In this document: positions 39,493 through 49,246 of the stretch, one piece after another | Layout of the letters: the number at the start of each line of letters is the position of its first letter | Position numbering within the stretch: position 1 is the stretch's first letter | Assembly (NCBI RefSeq): GCF_009730915.1 | Contig: NC_052487.1 | Span: 248,001-312,000, forward strand | DNA length: 64,000 nucleotides | From: Dioscorea cayenensis subsp. rotundata | Lineage: Eukaryota > Streptophyta > Magnoliopsida > Dioscoreales > Dioscoreaceae | Reading direction: 5' to 3' | The notes under the pieces: model-generated | Database searches by the model: none | What the model was told of the DNA's origin: nothing | Seen by the model: the letters and a program-made list of their open reading frames with translations, nothing else | Translations under genes and position numbers: made by a program

Positions 39493-39968
39493 TTGAGGTG
39501 TTTTTGTTCTTTGGATTCAAGGCCGTTCTTTTCTGTCAAATTTCTTATCATTCTCGTCTTCTTGTTCGCATTGGGGGTGAAAAATTGGATTTTTGTTCGG
39601 ATTTCGAGGTCCTTCTCCTCCCTTTTGCCTCGATTTCGTTGGATCCGATCTCAAATTCTTCGGGGTTTGGTGATAGATCTGGAGTTTTCCCCAAAAACAA
39701 TTCTCTCTCCTCTTGTTCTTCGATCTAGATGCTTTGATATTTCGTTGTTTTTTTTTTCTTTTGGTAATCGATTTGGAGCTCCAAATCTCTGGAAATTCGT
39801 GAAAAGAATCTCCACTTCGCTTCTTGTTTGGAGAAATCGGTTGTCAATGGAGAAATTCGAGATCTCTCCTCTTTCCCCCAAAAAAGATCCAGTTTTTATG
39901 GCTTCCGATTCGAGAAATCCATCGCCGTTGCTGATCTGAGATAAAAGTAAGAGGAACAAGCTGCTAAA

Positions 39969-41992
39969 ATGTCGTTCAAGAGCATAGTTCGGGAGCTGAA
40001 GGAGATGCGAGATGGGCTGGGGAGCATGTCACGGAGGAGCAACAGCACGATGGACAGCCGAGCAGGGCCAAGCCGAAGCGGAGCTCGGCTTCATTGGCAG
40101 CCCCTTTTGCAGCACCGGCATCAAGGTCGGTGGGCCAGCCTTCCGCCGGAGCTGCTGCTTGACGTGATCCAGCGCGTGGAGGCCAGCGAGGTGTCCTGGC
40201 CTGCTCGCAGGAACGTCGTTGCTTGCGCTTCAGTTTGCCGTTCCTGGCGCGAGATCGTCAAGGAGATAGTTCTCACGCCGGAGCAGTGCGGCCGCATCAC
40301 ATTCCCCATTTCTCTCAAGCAGGTATAATGGTGATTTTGGTACTGTGTTTCATTTGAAGCTTTGGAAAACTTGGTCTTTTTTTATTTTTTAATTGATGGT
40401 GATAGTGATGTTGTGCTCGTGTTCTGTGACAGCCTGGGCCAAGGGATTCTCCGATCCAGTGCTTCATCAGACGGGAGAGGGCCACGTCTACATATCGCTT
40501 GTATTTGGGACTCAGCCCCGGTGAGACGCTGTTCCTCGTTCCTGTTTGTCTTGTTGAATTGTAATGAATTTTTGATTCATTTGCTTGTTCATCTTGTTTG
40601 TTTCATACAACTGAATACCAGAGATAAAATTTTACTTCTTGTTTTGTGGTTTTTGTGTATGTCTAATGATAGTTCTGAAAATATTCCTTCTCATTGAAAT
40701 TTAATGAAGTTTTCAATTCATTTGTTTGTTCATCCTGTTTGTTTCATTGAACTAAATACAAGAGATGAGATTTTGTTTCTTGCTTTGTTGTTTTCGTGTA
40801 TGTCCCATGATAGTTCTGAAAATACTGGTATATGCACATTTAGCAATATTATCTTGCTTGTCGTTTCCGAGTGAATTACTGAAAAAGGGAATTATTCATG
40901 GATGTCGTTGTTTTCTATATCAGTTTGTCACCCATTGTGTTTGTTTCCATGCATAGTTCTTTGTAGATTTTATAGATTTTGATGTTGTGATTGGGTGGAA
41001 ATTAAAGTGTTTTGGCATGATATGTGTAAGAATGACTTCAAAGTTACAAGTGTTTGATGATGATTTTGTTTTGCTAATGTGATTTTATTGAAATGGCAGC
41101 ACTGCAAGAGGAGAATGACAAACTCTTGCTCGCCGCTCGCAGAGTTAGGCGTGCAACTTGCACAGAGTTTGTGATTTCATTATCTCCGGATGATTTCTCC
41201 CGAGCTAGCAGCACTTATATTGGAAAACTGAGGTGAGTTGTCTCATAGGATTCCATGTTTGTCGCATAGTTCCATCTTATCAAACTCTTAATTCTTTTTT
41301 CTGAAAAAAATTAAATCAGGTCAAATTTCCTTGGCACCAAGTTCACTATTTATGACAGTCAGCCTCCGCCTGATACACCTGTTGTGTCAAGCAGTCGGTC
41401 AAGCCGGAGGATCCATTCAAAGCAGGTATCCCCAAGGGTGCCTGCAGGTAACTACAATGTGGCCACCATAACTTATGAACTCAATGTCCTCCGAACCAGA
41501 GGGCCAAGGAGAATGCAATGCATCATGCATTCCATTCCATTCTCTGTAATTCAGGAAGGAGGAACCGCTCCAACACCTACTGCCTTCATTAACTCCATAG
41601 ATGAACATTTCTCTTCTTTGTCAGTGTCGAAAGGCAAGGATTCAATTATAGAATTTTCCTCTACAAGTCTCACTGAGACACCAACGCCTGTTCGAATCTC
41701 AGGTGAGCCTCTGATCCTGAAGAACAAGTCACCCAGATGGCATGAACAGCTACAATGTTGGTGTCTTAACTTTAGAGGCCGGGTCACAGTAGCCTCTGTC
41801 AAGAATTTCCAGCTTGTGGCAGCTGTTGATCCTTCCCATGATATATCTCCAGTGGAGCAAGAAAAGGTCATACTTCAATTTGGAAAAATCGGGAAAGACA
41901 TCTTCACCATGGACTACCGGTATCCACTATCAGCATTTCAGGCATTTGCTATATGCTTGAGTAGTTTCGATACCAAGCCAGCATGTGAATGA
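39969..41992 (+). CDS. TULP: Tubby-like F-box protein (TLP)
   Basis: Four exons (39969-40322, 40433-40520, 41100-41232, 41320-41992) encode 415 residues. Order: N-terminal [20 protein letters not shown]-box at about 55-110 ([20 protein letters not shown] to [12 protein letters not shown]), then the tubby barrel from about 116 ([15 protein letters not shown]) to the terminal [15 protein letters not shown] signature. The barrel includes [12 protein letters not shown] and [16 protein letters not shown], the basic patch expected to bind phosphoinositides. Plant TLPs tether to the plasma membrane through PIP2 and can join SCF ubiquitin ligases through the F-box. The first exon is GC-rich, later exons are not. 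The leader is long and contains upstream ATGs, one opening a 148-codon frame ending 30 bases before the start. Intron 2 has a tandem duplication. Confidence 0.96.
40552..40830 (+). repeat. Tandem duplication (~145 bp) in tubby-like intron 2
   Basis: Two copies, about 40552-40690 and 40697-40830. They share attcatttgcttgttcatc.tgtttgtttcat, taccagagataaaattttac.tcttg, tgtgtatgtc and atgatagttctgaaaatact with about 15-20% differences. Confidence 0.85.
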
Positions 41993-42480
41993 AAAACAAA
42001 GGCATCCTTTTCTTTTCTTATCATCTCATTATGTTTTTGTTACTTCGAAGATAATGTATAGATATGCTCTTGTGAGTGAAAGGAAGTGGAGAAGCATGGA
42101 TGAGCTGCAAATTGTGTTTTCACATTATCTTCAAACAAGAGGTAACATAGCACTGAGTCTCTAGTTCTTTACTATGTTGCATTTTTCTTGTTGTTTGTGT
42201 AGAGATGACTGATGTCCCATTGGTCTGTGGAACAAAAATTTTCTCATATTATCAAGGACAAACTTGTTTTATTTGTTGGAAAACTCATTGAAGATATAAT
42301 GTGCAGAAAGCAACTTTATTTACCAATATCATCAAGCACCGCTTATTACTACTATTTCCTATACATCATTAAGATACGGAATACATTTTTTGCGGTTGAA
42401 AAAGTCATTGTATACACAATATATTTTACTCAATGTTGCCTATGCAATCGTTTTCGAGATGATGATGCTTTGCAGATAGC
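41993..42480. other. Convergent spacer, nothing recognised
   Basis: The 3' UTRs of the tubby-like and proline-rich genes should meet here. No repeat family or open frame of note is seen. Confidence 0.45.
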
Positions 42481-45090
42481 TTAGTTGATATTCCTCTCAT
42501 TGTTATTCCTCTCATTGTTGATGCTTGCCGAGGCATCCTCAATGTCAGCCTTCATATTGTTCTTCCCATCGCAGCGGACACGGCATCCATGGCGTTGGGG
42601 CTTTTGAGGGTCCTCTTGATCACTCTCACTTGATTCAAGGAGAAGTCCTCGAAGGCATCGTCTTCTAACTCTTGGTGTATAGGTCAGTTTCTGAGCTTGG
42701 ACTGTTTTTGGAATAGCCTCAACTTTTTCAGTGCTTTCTGGCTTTCCATTCATTTTTGCCGGCGTCATTGGCTTGCTTGAGAAAACCAAGTGTACTCCTG
42801 GATTCTCCTCATTGCAAGAACTTTCATGCAGTAGTGAGTTGTTGACGCTCTGGACATTACTGTTTATGCTTGCACTGATTGGTGGGATTTCATCCCTTGC
42901 ATGAGTAGATTCTTCCCTTTGTTTCTTGTCGACATTTCTGTTTGCCTGTGTTTCTCTTTGAATATTGTTGGAGCTGTCCTTGGTTAAGCGATCGAAACCA
43001 ATAACCATGGATGCTCCCTTGTTTTCACCTGCTAATGTCACAATGGTAACACCATTTCCGTTACCCAGTAACTCAGAATGGTTGATGCTCAGCTTCTCAA
43101 CCAATTTGGATATTCCTTCTTTTATCTCTGCTTGAAACGTGGGTTGTTCGCCTGTGGGAGATGAATCTGGAGGGATGCCTGAAATTTTGATTTTGCTTTC
43201 CTTTCCGTTGAAACCATTTCTTCTTGGTTCCTCACCATCTGAATCATCTTGCTCATCCCGCTTTTTTTGCTTGGAAATTCTCATTTTGGTTATGAGCCTG
43301 CTTGCATCAGGAGGAGGAATTGGTGGCTCAGAATCTAACCTGATGCTTGATGGTTTTGGTTCAATTATTTGCTCCCTTTCTTGTGTTATTCCTATCTGAA
43401 GCATCTCGGGCATTGCCATTTCTGGTTTTGGCTTGTGCTCCTCGTCTTGAATGCTTACGATTTTAGTTTTTCTTTCCGGGCTTTTGGGAGGCTCCTCGAT
43501 ATTTTCCTCTTTCTGGTCTTCTTGTATATTTATGTTGGGTTTTTCTTCTTTTGTTGCCATGGTTCCATTTTCTGGGGTTGTTTGCTTTTCTGTAGGATAA
43601 GTAGGTACTGATTTAGGCTCCAAACCCTCTGGCTGTTTTGGTTCTTTAACTGGCTGGGAAGTTACCTGGCTTAGGATTTCATCTTGTACTTGAGTGCTAG
43701 GCTGAACTTGTTTCTCGTATGCTTGACTAACTGGTTGTGAAGAAAATTTTGGAGACTGAGATGGAGATGGAGTTTTAGTGGTTTTTGGAGTGAGTTTGTC
43801 TATTGAATTGTAAGGTTCTTTTGGTTCATGTGCTTGAAGAATTACAGGGGCCTTTGTTTGTGTGGATGGAGATGGAGTTCGAGCTGGGGATGAAGATGGT
43901 GCGGTTTTTGGAGTTGGAGTTGGAGTTGGAGTTGGAGTTGGAGATGGACTTCGCACTGGAGATGGAGTGGTTTGTAAAGCTGGAGACGGGGGTGGAGTTG
44001 GAGGTAGAGTTGGAGATGGAGATGGACTTTGAACTGGAGATGGAGTGGTTTTTGAAGTTGGAGATGGGGACGGGGACAGGGACAGATATGTGGATGTGGA
44101 TGTGGATGTGGATGTGGACGGAGACGGAGACGGAGATGGAGACGGAGACGGAGTTGGAGTTGGAGTTGGAGTCGGAGTCGGAGACGGGGACGGAGATGGA
44201 GTTGGAGTTGGGGATAGAGATGGAGTTGGAGACGGGGAGGGAGATGGAGTTGGAGTTAGATATGTGGATGGAGATGGAGTCGGAGATGGACTTCGAACTG
44301 GAGATGGACTGGTTTTTGGAGTTGGGGATCGAGAATGGAATGGAGATGGAGATGGACTGGTTTTTGGAGATGGGGATCGAGAACGGAATGGAGATGGAGA
44401 TGGAGCGGTTTTTGGAGTTTGTGTCTCTATAGAATCCTTAGAAGGTTGTTTTGGTTCATGCACTTGAGGAATAGCCGGGGCCTGTGTTCGTGCAGAGGAA
44501 GGAGATGGAGATGGAGATGGAGATGGAGATGGAGATGGAGATGGAGGTTTAATGGCTTTTGGTGTTTGTACCTCTATAGAATCCTTTGGAGACTCTTTCG
44601 GTTCATGTAACTGGGGAATAGCTTGTGTTTGTGTTTGTGTTTGTGTTTGTTCAGTAGAGAATGTTGGAGATGGAGGAGGTTTAGTGACTTTTGGAGTTTG
44701 TACCTCTATTGAATCCTTCGGAGACTCTTTCGGTTCATGTACCCGGGGAATAGCTTGTGCTTGTGTTTGTGTTTGTTCAGTAGAGAATGTCGGAGATGGA
44801 GGAGGCCTGGAGGTTTTTGGACTCTCCAGTTTCCTCTTTGAGTCGGTTCGAGACAATGTGGGTTCTGGAGAGGCATCAGGGGTCGAAGATTGTCGTTTTG
44901 AAGGTGTTCGAGATAGTGGTGGTGATTCAGTGGTCTCGCGAGGAGGAGATCTCTCAGGAGGTGATGGCGTAGGAGTTCGGGGATCTCTCCGGGGTGGTGG
45001 TGGCCTTGCTGAAGGTTGTCGTCGGGCTGCAGGTCTTGCTGGTTGACGCGGTTGAGTCCAGAACCAGAAACGCGACAGTGATCTGTCCAT
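42481..45090 (-). CDS. Large proline-rich, low-complexity protein of unknown function
   Basis: One uninterrupted exon of 869 codons. I start at [11 protein letters not shown] (45090); an upstream in-frame ATG at 45195 would add an AT-rich, UTR-like stretch. The N-terminal half is dominated by [13 protein letters not shown] tracts and holds a module ([33 protein letters not shown]) repeated about four times in decaying form. The middle is Lys/Glu/Pro-rich. The last ~250 residues are complex: [20 protein letters not shown], a segment [44 protein letters not shown], and a basic Arg-rich end [15 protein letters not shown]. This conserved-looking tail, known to me only from plant proteins called proteoglycan- or extensin-like, is the best evidence for a gene. 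No signal peptide is present, so it is not a cell-wall extensin. Confidence 0.75.
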   Translation of the reverse strand: MDRSLSRFWFWTQPRQPARPAARRQPSARPPPPRRDPRTPTPSPPERSPPRETTESPPLSRTPSKRQSSTPDASPEPTLSRTDSKRKLESPKTSRPPPSPTFSTEQTQTQAQAIPRVHEPKESPKDSIEVQTPKVTKPPPSPTFSTEQTQTQTQTQAIPQLHEPKESPKDSIEVQTPKAIKPPSPSPSPSPSPSPSPSSARTQAPAIPQVHEPKQPSKDSIETQTPKTAPSPSPFRSRSPSPKTSPSPSPFHSRSPTPKTSPSPVRSPSPTPSPSTYLTPTPSPSPSPTPSLSPTPTPSPSPSPTPTPTPTPTPSPSPSPSPSPSTSTSTSTSTYLSLSPSPSPTSKTTPSPVQSPSPSPTLPPTPPPSPALQTTPSPVRSPSPTPTPTPTPTPKTAPSSSPARTPSPSTQTKAPVILQAHEPKEPYNSIDKLTPKTTKTPSPSQSPKFSSQPVSQAYEKQVQPSTQVQDEILSQVTSQPVKEPKQPEGLEPKSVPTYPTEKQTTPENGTMATKEEKPNINIQEDQKEENIEEPPKSPERKTKIVSIQDEEHKPKPEMAMPEMLQIGITQEREQIIEPKPSSIRLDSEPPIPPPDASRLITKMRISKQKKRDEQDDSDGEEPRRNGFNGKESKIKISGIPPDSSPTGEQPTFQAEIKEGISKLVEKLSINHSELLGNGNGVTIVTLAGENKGASMVIGFDRLTKDSSNNIQRETQANRNVDKKQREESTHARDEIPPISASINSNVQSVNNSLLHESSCNEENPGVHLVFSSKPMTPAKMNGKPESTEKVEAIPKTVQAQKLTYTPRVRRRCLRGLLLESSESDQEDPQKPQRHGCRVRCDGKNNMKADIEDASASINNERNNNERNIN
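43880..44560. repeat. Coding minisatellite (GGAGAT/GGAGTT) in the proline-rich gene
   Basis: Runs of GGAGATGGAGTTGGAG-type hexamers encode the SP/TP tracts on the minus strand. They create long spurious open frames rich in GDGD, ELEL or WRWR on the other strand. The array is expected to vary in length between individuals. Confidence 0.9.
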
Positions 45091-46192
45091 GGAAGAAATG
45101 CGGAGGGGAAGAAAAAAATTGGTGTTTGATATCTCGATATTTAGATATTTAGATCGATAGATAGATAAATAAATAGATATATGAGAGAATAACATTATAT
45201 TGCAGAGTACCGGAGATGGATTAAGAAAGGTTTTGCATCTGATACCAATTCAACATATTGAGTATGCTTGAGAATGTAGGTTGTTAGTTGCCTTTATATG
45301 ATGGCATGGTATCTCATTTCTCTTATATTATTATTTGCTTATAATTCATGTCTTCAAAGTTTTAGCATGTAAATGTCTACTCTTTGAAATGAGGTTGAAT
45401 GTTGAATATTTTTCATTTCAAATTCAATCAAGATGTTGAATTTTCATGGTTTGGATTCCAATTATAGAGGAAATATTTCAATTTTTTTCCAGAAAAAAAA
45501 AATATATTAAAATAATCACGGCTTTTCAGATTACTGTATATGATTGCTTTGTGATTACGTGAGATTAGTGAATTGTAATATATTTTAATATAAATATGAA
45601 ATTTTAATCAAACTAATGATTTTACTTGCAAATTTAACTCATTCCTTTAATAAAAATAGGATAGACTTTAACAGAAAAAAACAGAAAAGAAAATAAAAAG
45701 TAATAACAATAAAAAAAAAAAAATTTGGAAACAATCAAAACGTACAAGAGACGGCCATGCATTAAAAAAATACAAGCAGCACTTAATAAACAATCATGGA
45801 ACGATAGCTTGGACAGAGTTCTTCCACTATAGGTATATATATATATGAATACGTCAACGTCTGCAGTTGAGGAAAAAGAAATGAATATATCAACACTATT
45901 GAAGCAACAGTGTAAAAATCAGATCCTGCATGAGTACCATACTAATATGAAAACTGTTAAATTAGAATCCAACCGTTCAACACGAATCTCTGTAAATATG
46001 ATCCGTGAATGTCTGTCTATAAATATTATATTTACAGATTATTTATAGATGATGCGATCTTTATATATATCAAGATTTTAGGTTTTTTTTATGGTAACTT
46101 TACTGTAAATATATGATATGATGGCTCATTTTTATTTTTAAAAAACTTTCTAATTTTATTTCTGTTCATAAAAAATTTAAACGATATTTTGA

Positions 46193-46365
46193 TCTTCATT
46201 ATCAAATGATTATAAAACCTGAAAATCTATGAACATTGATGCAAGCTATTGAATTTCGGTTAATAGTATAAAAAAAAGTGGGATGCATATTGAACTGTTG
46301 AATCAATTTCAGTACAGTAATCCAATAAATCTGAACTATAGACATTTGTTTGTTGATGTTTTTTC

Positions 46366-46397
<32 letters not shown>

Positions 46398-46858
46398 GAG
46401 AACCCATCATCTAGAGACGTCTCTAGATTTCAATTCTAGGGATGTCCATAGTAGTTATCCGATGGTTATCTAACGGCTCTTATCATTATAAACAGTAAAA
46501 ACGGACAGTGTTGTACAGTGATCATGAATAATAAAGAGGTATACAGTATTTATATAAACAATCAATCATCGGATGATAATCCAATGACTTAGATTTAAAG
46601 CGTCCTAGATTTCAAATCTAAAGACTTACCTAAATGATTTTTTTTTCTATATATATATATATATATAAAGATATAAGTCACTAGTTCATTAACAAATGAT
46701 TATAAAGCTTGAAAATCTATCAATATGATGAAGGCTATTGAATTTCAGTTAATAGTGCAATGAGAAATAGAATGCATATTAAACTATTCAATCAATTTCA
46801 GTACAGTAACTTAATAAATCTGAATTGTGGAGATTTGTTAATTGATGTTTTCTCCATA
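46193..46858. repeat. Duplicated ~180-bp segment, copies ~490 bp apart, ending in (TA)n
   Basis: Copy 1 (about 46193-46370) and copy 2 (about 46688-46858) share caaatgattataaa.c.tgaaaatctat, ggctattgaatttc.gttaatag, atgcatatt.aact.tt.aatcaatttcagtacagtaa and a final gttgatgtttt.t.catatata. A fold-back element occupies the gap between them. A more diverged relative may lie at about 56440-56770. Confidence 0.85.
46391..46647. mobile_element. (TA)n-flanked fold-back repeat, copy A
   Basis: Bounded by (TA)n at 46369-46390 and 46648-46667. The left end has tctaga..tagggatgtccatagtag and the right end gcgtcctagatttcaaatcta, which are imperfect inverted repeats. The interior has acagtgatcatgaataat and acagtatttatataaacaatcaatcatcggatgat, which matches copy C at 59495. 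There is no coding capacity. Confidence 0.65.
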
Positions 46859-46873
46859 TATATATATATATAT

Positions 46874-47070
46874 GGGTGTATTTGAGCCGAGCCGTTCGTG
46901 AGTTGTTCGGTGTTCAACTCGATAAGGGTATGTTCAGCTCATATTGTAAACGAGCCAAGCTTGAGTAATCGAAAGCTCAACTTATTTTAGCTCACGAACA
47001 CAACTCGCGAACAAGCTCGTGAACAAAGCTCATAAACAAGCTCGTTTATAAACTTAATTGTGAGCTCATT
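46874..47070. mobile_element. (TA)n-flanked GAGCTCG-rich palindromic repeat
   Basis: Between (TA)n tracts at about 46856-46873 and 47071-47092. The body carries many GAGC/GCTC words (gagccgagccgttcg, agctcacgaacacaactcgcg, aagctcgtttataaac). Similar GAGCTCGTTTATAAACGAGC-type repeats are widespread in plants; the family name is not certain to me. Confidence 0.5.
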
Positions 47071-47292
47071 TATATATATATATATATATATAAGATATAT
47101 ATCACTAGTCCTTCCAGAAAGACTAGTCCTTCTAGAAAAACTTATATCTTTTTTGAATAATTTTCATTCTCTCATGTGACAATTCAAAAGGTCAAGTCCA
47201 AATTGATCTCCTTTGCCTACAAATAAACCCTAACCCTAATTCTAAACCAATCGCATCAGAGAGAGATTGAGAGAGATAGAGAAGAGAAGAAG

Positions 47293-48242
47293 ATGGAGAC
47301 TTTGAATGAGGAGGTAGAGGAGTATAGCTGGAGAGAGGTGCTACTCCCCAGCCTCATCCCCAAAGTGCCGGAGCCGGAGCTGGAGAGAGAGACCGGCGAG
47401 CGCCGCCGTGGCCGTGACATCATCATCGCCGTCGATCATGGGCCCAATAGCAAGCACGCCTTCGATTGGGCCCTTGTTCATCTTTGCCGCCTCGCTGATA
47501 CCCTTCACCTTGTTCACTCCGTCTCCGGTTTTTTATAATGACCTTTCTACCCTTCCTTCTTTTTTTTCTTTTTTAATTAATTATTTTTTTTAATTTTTCA
47601 TTTAATTTTTTGTTTTAGATGTGAATAATCAGGTGGTATATGACACTAGTCAAGTTTTGATGGAAAATCTTGCTGTTGAGGCCTTCCAGGTTGCCTTGGT
47701 ATGTACCATTAATTTCTAATTTCTGTCCTTTTTTTTTTATAATTTTAAAATTATTTGTACAGAAAATTTCTCTATTTATACATAAATATTTAATTAAAAA
47801 ATACTGAGATTATGAATTTTGAAGTTTAGAAAATGGATAAAAAAATAATGGATATATTTAGTTATTATAAGATTAAGTGAGGGTATTTTGGGTATTTTGA
47901 TAGGTGAGGACAAAGGCACGTATAGTGGAGGGTGACGCCGGGAAGGCGATATGCAAGGAAGCAGACAGGTTGAAGCCTGCAGCCGTTGTGATGGGGACAC
48001 GTGGCAGAAGTCTTATCCAAAGGTGAGATTAGATTAATCATATAATGATAATAAAATGTGATTTAATTATGATAATGAGGAATTTAATATTAGTTTTAAT
48101 TACAGTGTGTTGCAAGGGAGTGTTAGTGAATATTGTTTCCATAACTGCAAATCAGCACCAGTGATCATTGTGCCAGGAAAAGGTCTATTTTAAACCAAGA
48201 TTACATCGTTTCTCCTTCTTCTTGTTCTTTTTTATATTATTT

Positions 48243-48273
<31 letters not shown>

Positions 48274-48308
48274 TTTTGACAGATGCTGGTGATGAGTCCA
48301 TCATTTAA
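47293..48308 (+). CDS. Universal stress protein (UspA-like) family protein
   Basis: Five exons (47293-47527, 47619-47698, 47904-48022, 48106-48182, 48283-48308) encode 178 residues. After an acidic ~35-residue lead (METLNEEVEEYSW) comes the Usp fold: RDIIIAVDHGPNSKHAFDWAL at residues ~37-57, helix and strand segments, then the ATP-binding motif G-x2-G-x9-G-S in MGTRGRSLIQSVLQGSVSEY, and the closing strand APVIIVPGK. The Asp of AVDHG and the Gly-loop are both kept, so ATP binding is plausible. The tail DAGDESII is encoded by a 26-bp last exon. Plant proteins of this group respond to drought, hypoxia or heat; the specific role is unknown. A telo-box lies in the leader. Confidence 0.92.
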
Positions 48309-49246
48309 ATTAGTCATGGGTTTTATTTTTACTTATAGATTGAATACTGAATGTAGTGAATGTAACATTGATACACAATTAGTATGTGTTTTAAATAAAT
48401 AATATATATATATATATATTGTTTGTATGTTAAGCTGTTGTAAGCTTTCAAGTGATATTTGTGAATGAATGAAATGGTGTGATTTCACATTGGTTTTGGA
48501 AATTTCTATTAAAATATTTATGTATTTAATTAGGCAGATAGAAACAAGAAAATAAACACTTAAAGAAGAACGATAATTTATAGTTTTTTAAATACCACAA
48601 TGGTGTGTATTTATGTTTTTTTTAAATAAATCCCACAAGTTTTATTTTTAAAAAATGAAATATATTTATTGTCTCTGAAAAAATACACATGTTTACTTTC
48701 TTCCAAGAAAAACATTTTAAATTATTATAAAAAAAATCAAATACTTAATTTATAACTATTGGAGGGGTTCTTCAAAATAAGAACACAGAGCCAGAAATCA
48801 ACCTCCTGTATTATATAAAAACTTATAACTTGAGATATAATCTTAAGTCAAAAAATTAATTAACTTATATAATATGAGAGCTCAAATACCTTCAACCAAA
48901 CACATATTAATATATGACAATAAATTTTTTAAAAACGTCCCGGAAAACAAATCTAAGGATGTCCCCATAGCAACTATTAGATTACCCATTTAATGGTTGT
49001 TGTTTCATTACTAATCTCGGAAGTGGAATTAGCATGGTTTAATTTATAATAAAACAACAATCGTTAGATGATGACCTGACCTAACAATTGTTGTAAGACG
49101 TCCCTAGATTACAGATCCTCTTAATTAATTTATATATATATATATATATATATAAAGGTTCAGGAATTGAAACAAAACTTCTCTGATAATCAAACATGGC
49201 AAGAGAGAGAGAGAGATACATGAGAAAACCATGGTTATTTTGGACT
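48309..49246. other. AT-rich spacer containing fold-back copy B
   Basis: The 3' flanks of the stress-protein gene and the PPR gene lie here. It has a (TTTA)n tract just inside the last stress-protein intron (48242-48276), (TA)n at about 48403-48419 and 49130-49155, and the fold-back repeat described separately. No gene is seen. Confidence 0.5.
48930..49130. mobile_element. (TA)n-flanked fold-back repeat, copy B
   Basis: Starts near aacgtcccggaaaacaaatctaaggatgtccc and ends tgtaagacgtccctagattacagatcctc before a (TA)n tract at 49130-49155. aatctaaggatgtc and gacgtccctagatt are inverted repeats shared with copies A and C. The interior has acaacaatcgttagatgatgacc, comparable to aacaatcaatcatcggatgat in copy A. 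Confidence 0.55.

Larger units (their letters stand above)
34830..39968. other. Repeat-rich intergenic region
   Basis: No host gene is supported between the hydrolase start and the tubby-like start. Contents are a fold-back element (35004-35455), a 5'-truncated LINE (36051-36651), a (TTA)n tract (37043-37082), a (TA)n-flanked fold-back copy (38337-38664), a SINE-like fragment (38690-38870) and the long GA- and T-rich leader of the tubby-like gene (about 39260-39968). Confidence 0.5.
45091..47292. other. Repeat-dense spacer upstream of the proline-rich and stress-protein genes
   Basis: The left kilobase is the AT-rich promoter of the proline-rich gene. From about 46190 to 47095 several repeats follow each other, each bounded by (TA)n. 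Just before the stress-protein start, at about 47225-47240, lies aaccctaaccctaa, two telomere-type repeats (telo-box). Confidence 0.5.

Noticed and set aside
43803-45046. Long + strand open frames rich in Glu-Leu, Gly-Asp or Trp-Arg
   Set aside because: They are antisense images of the hexamer repeat in the minus-strand proline-rich gene; composition is purely repeat-driven.
47225-47240. Telomeric repeat array (aaccctaaccctaa)
   Set aside because: Only two units in a gene leader; this is a telo-box promoter element, not an interstitial telomere array.
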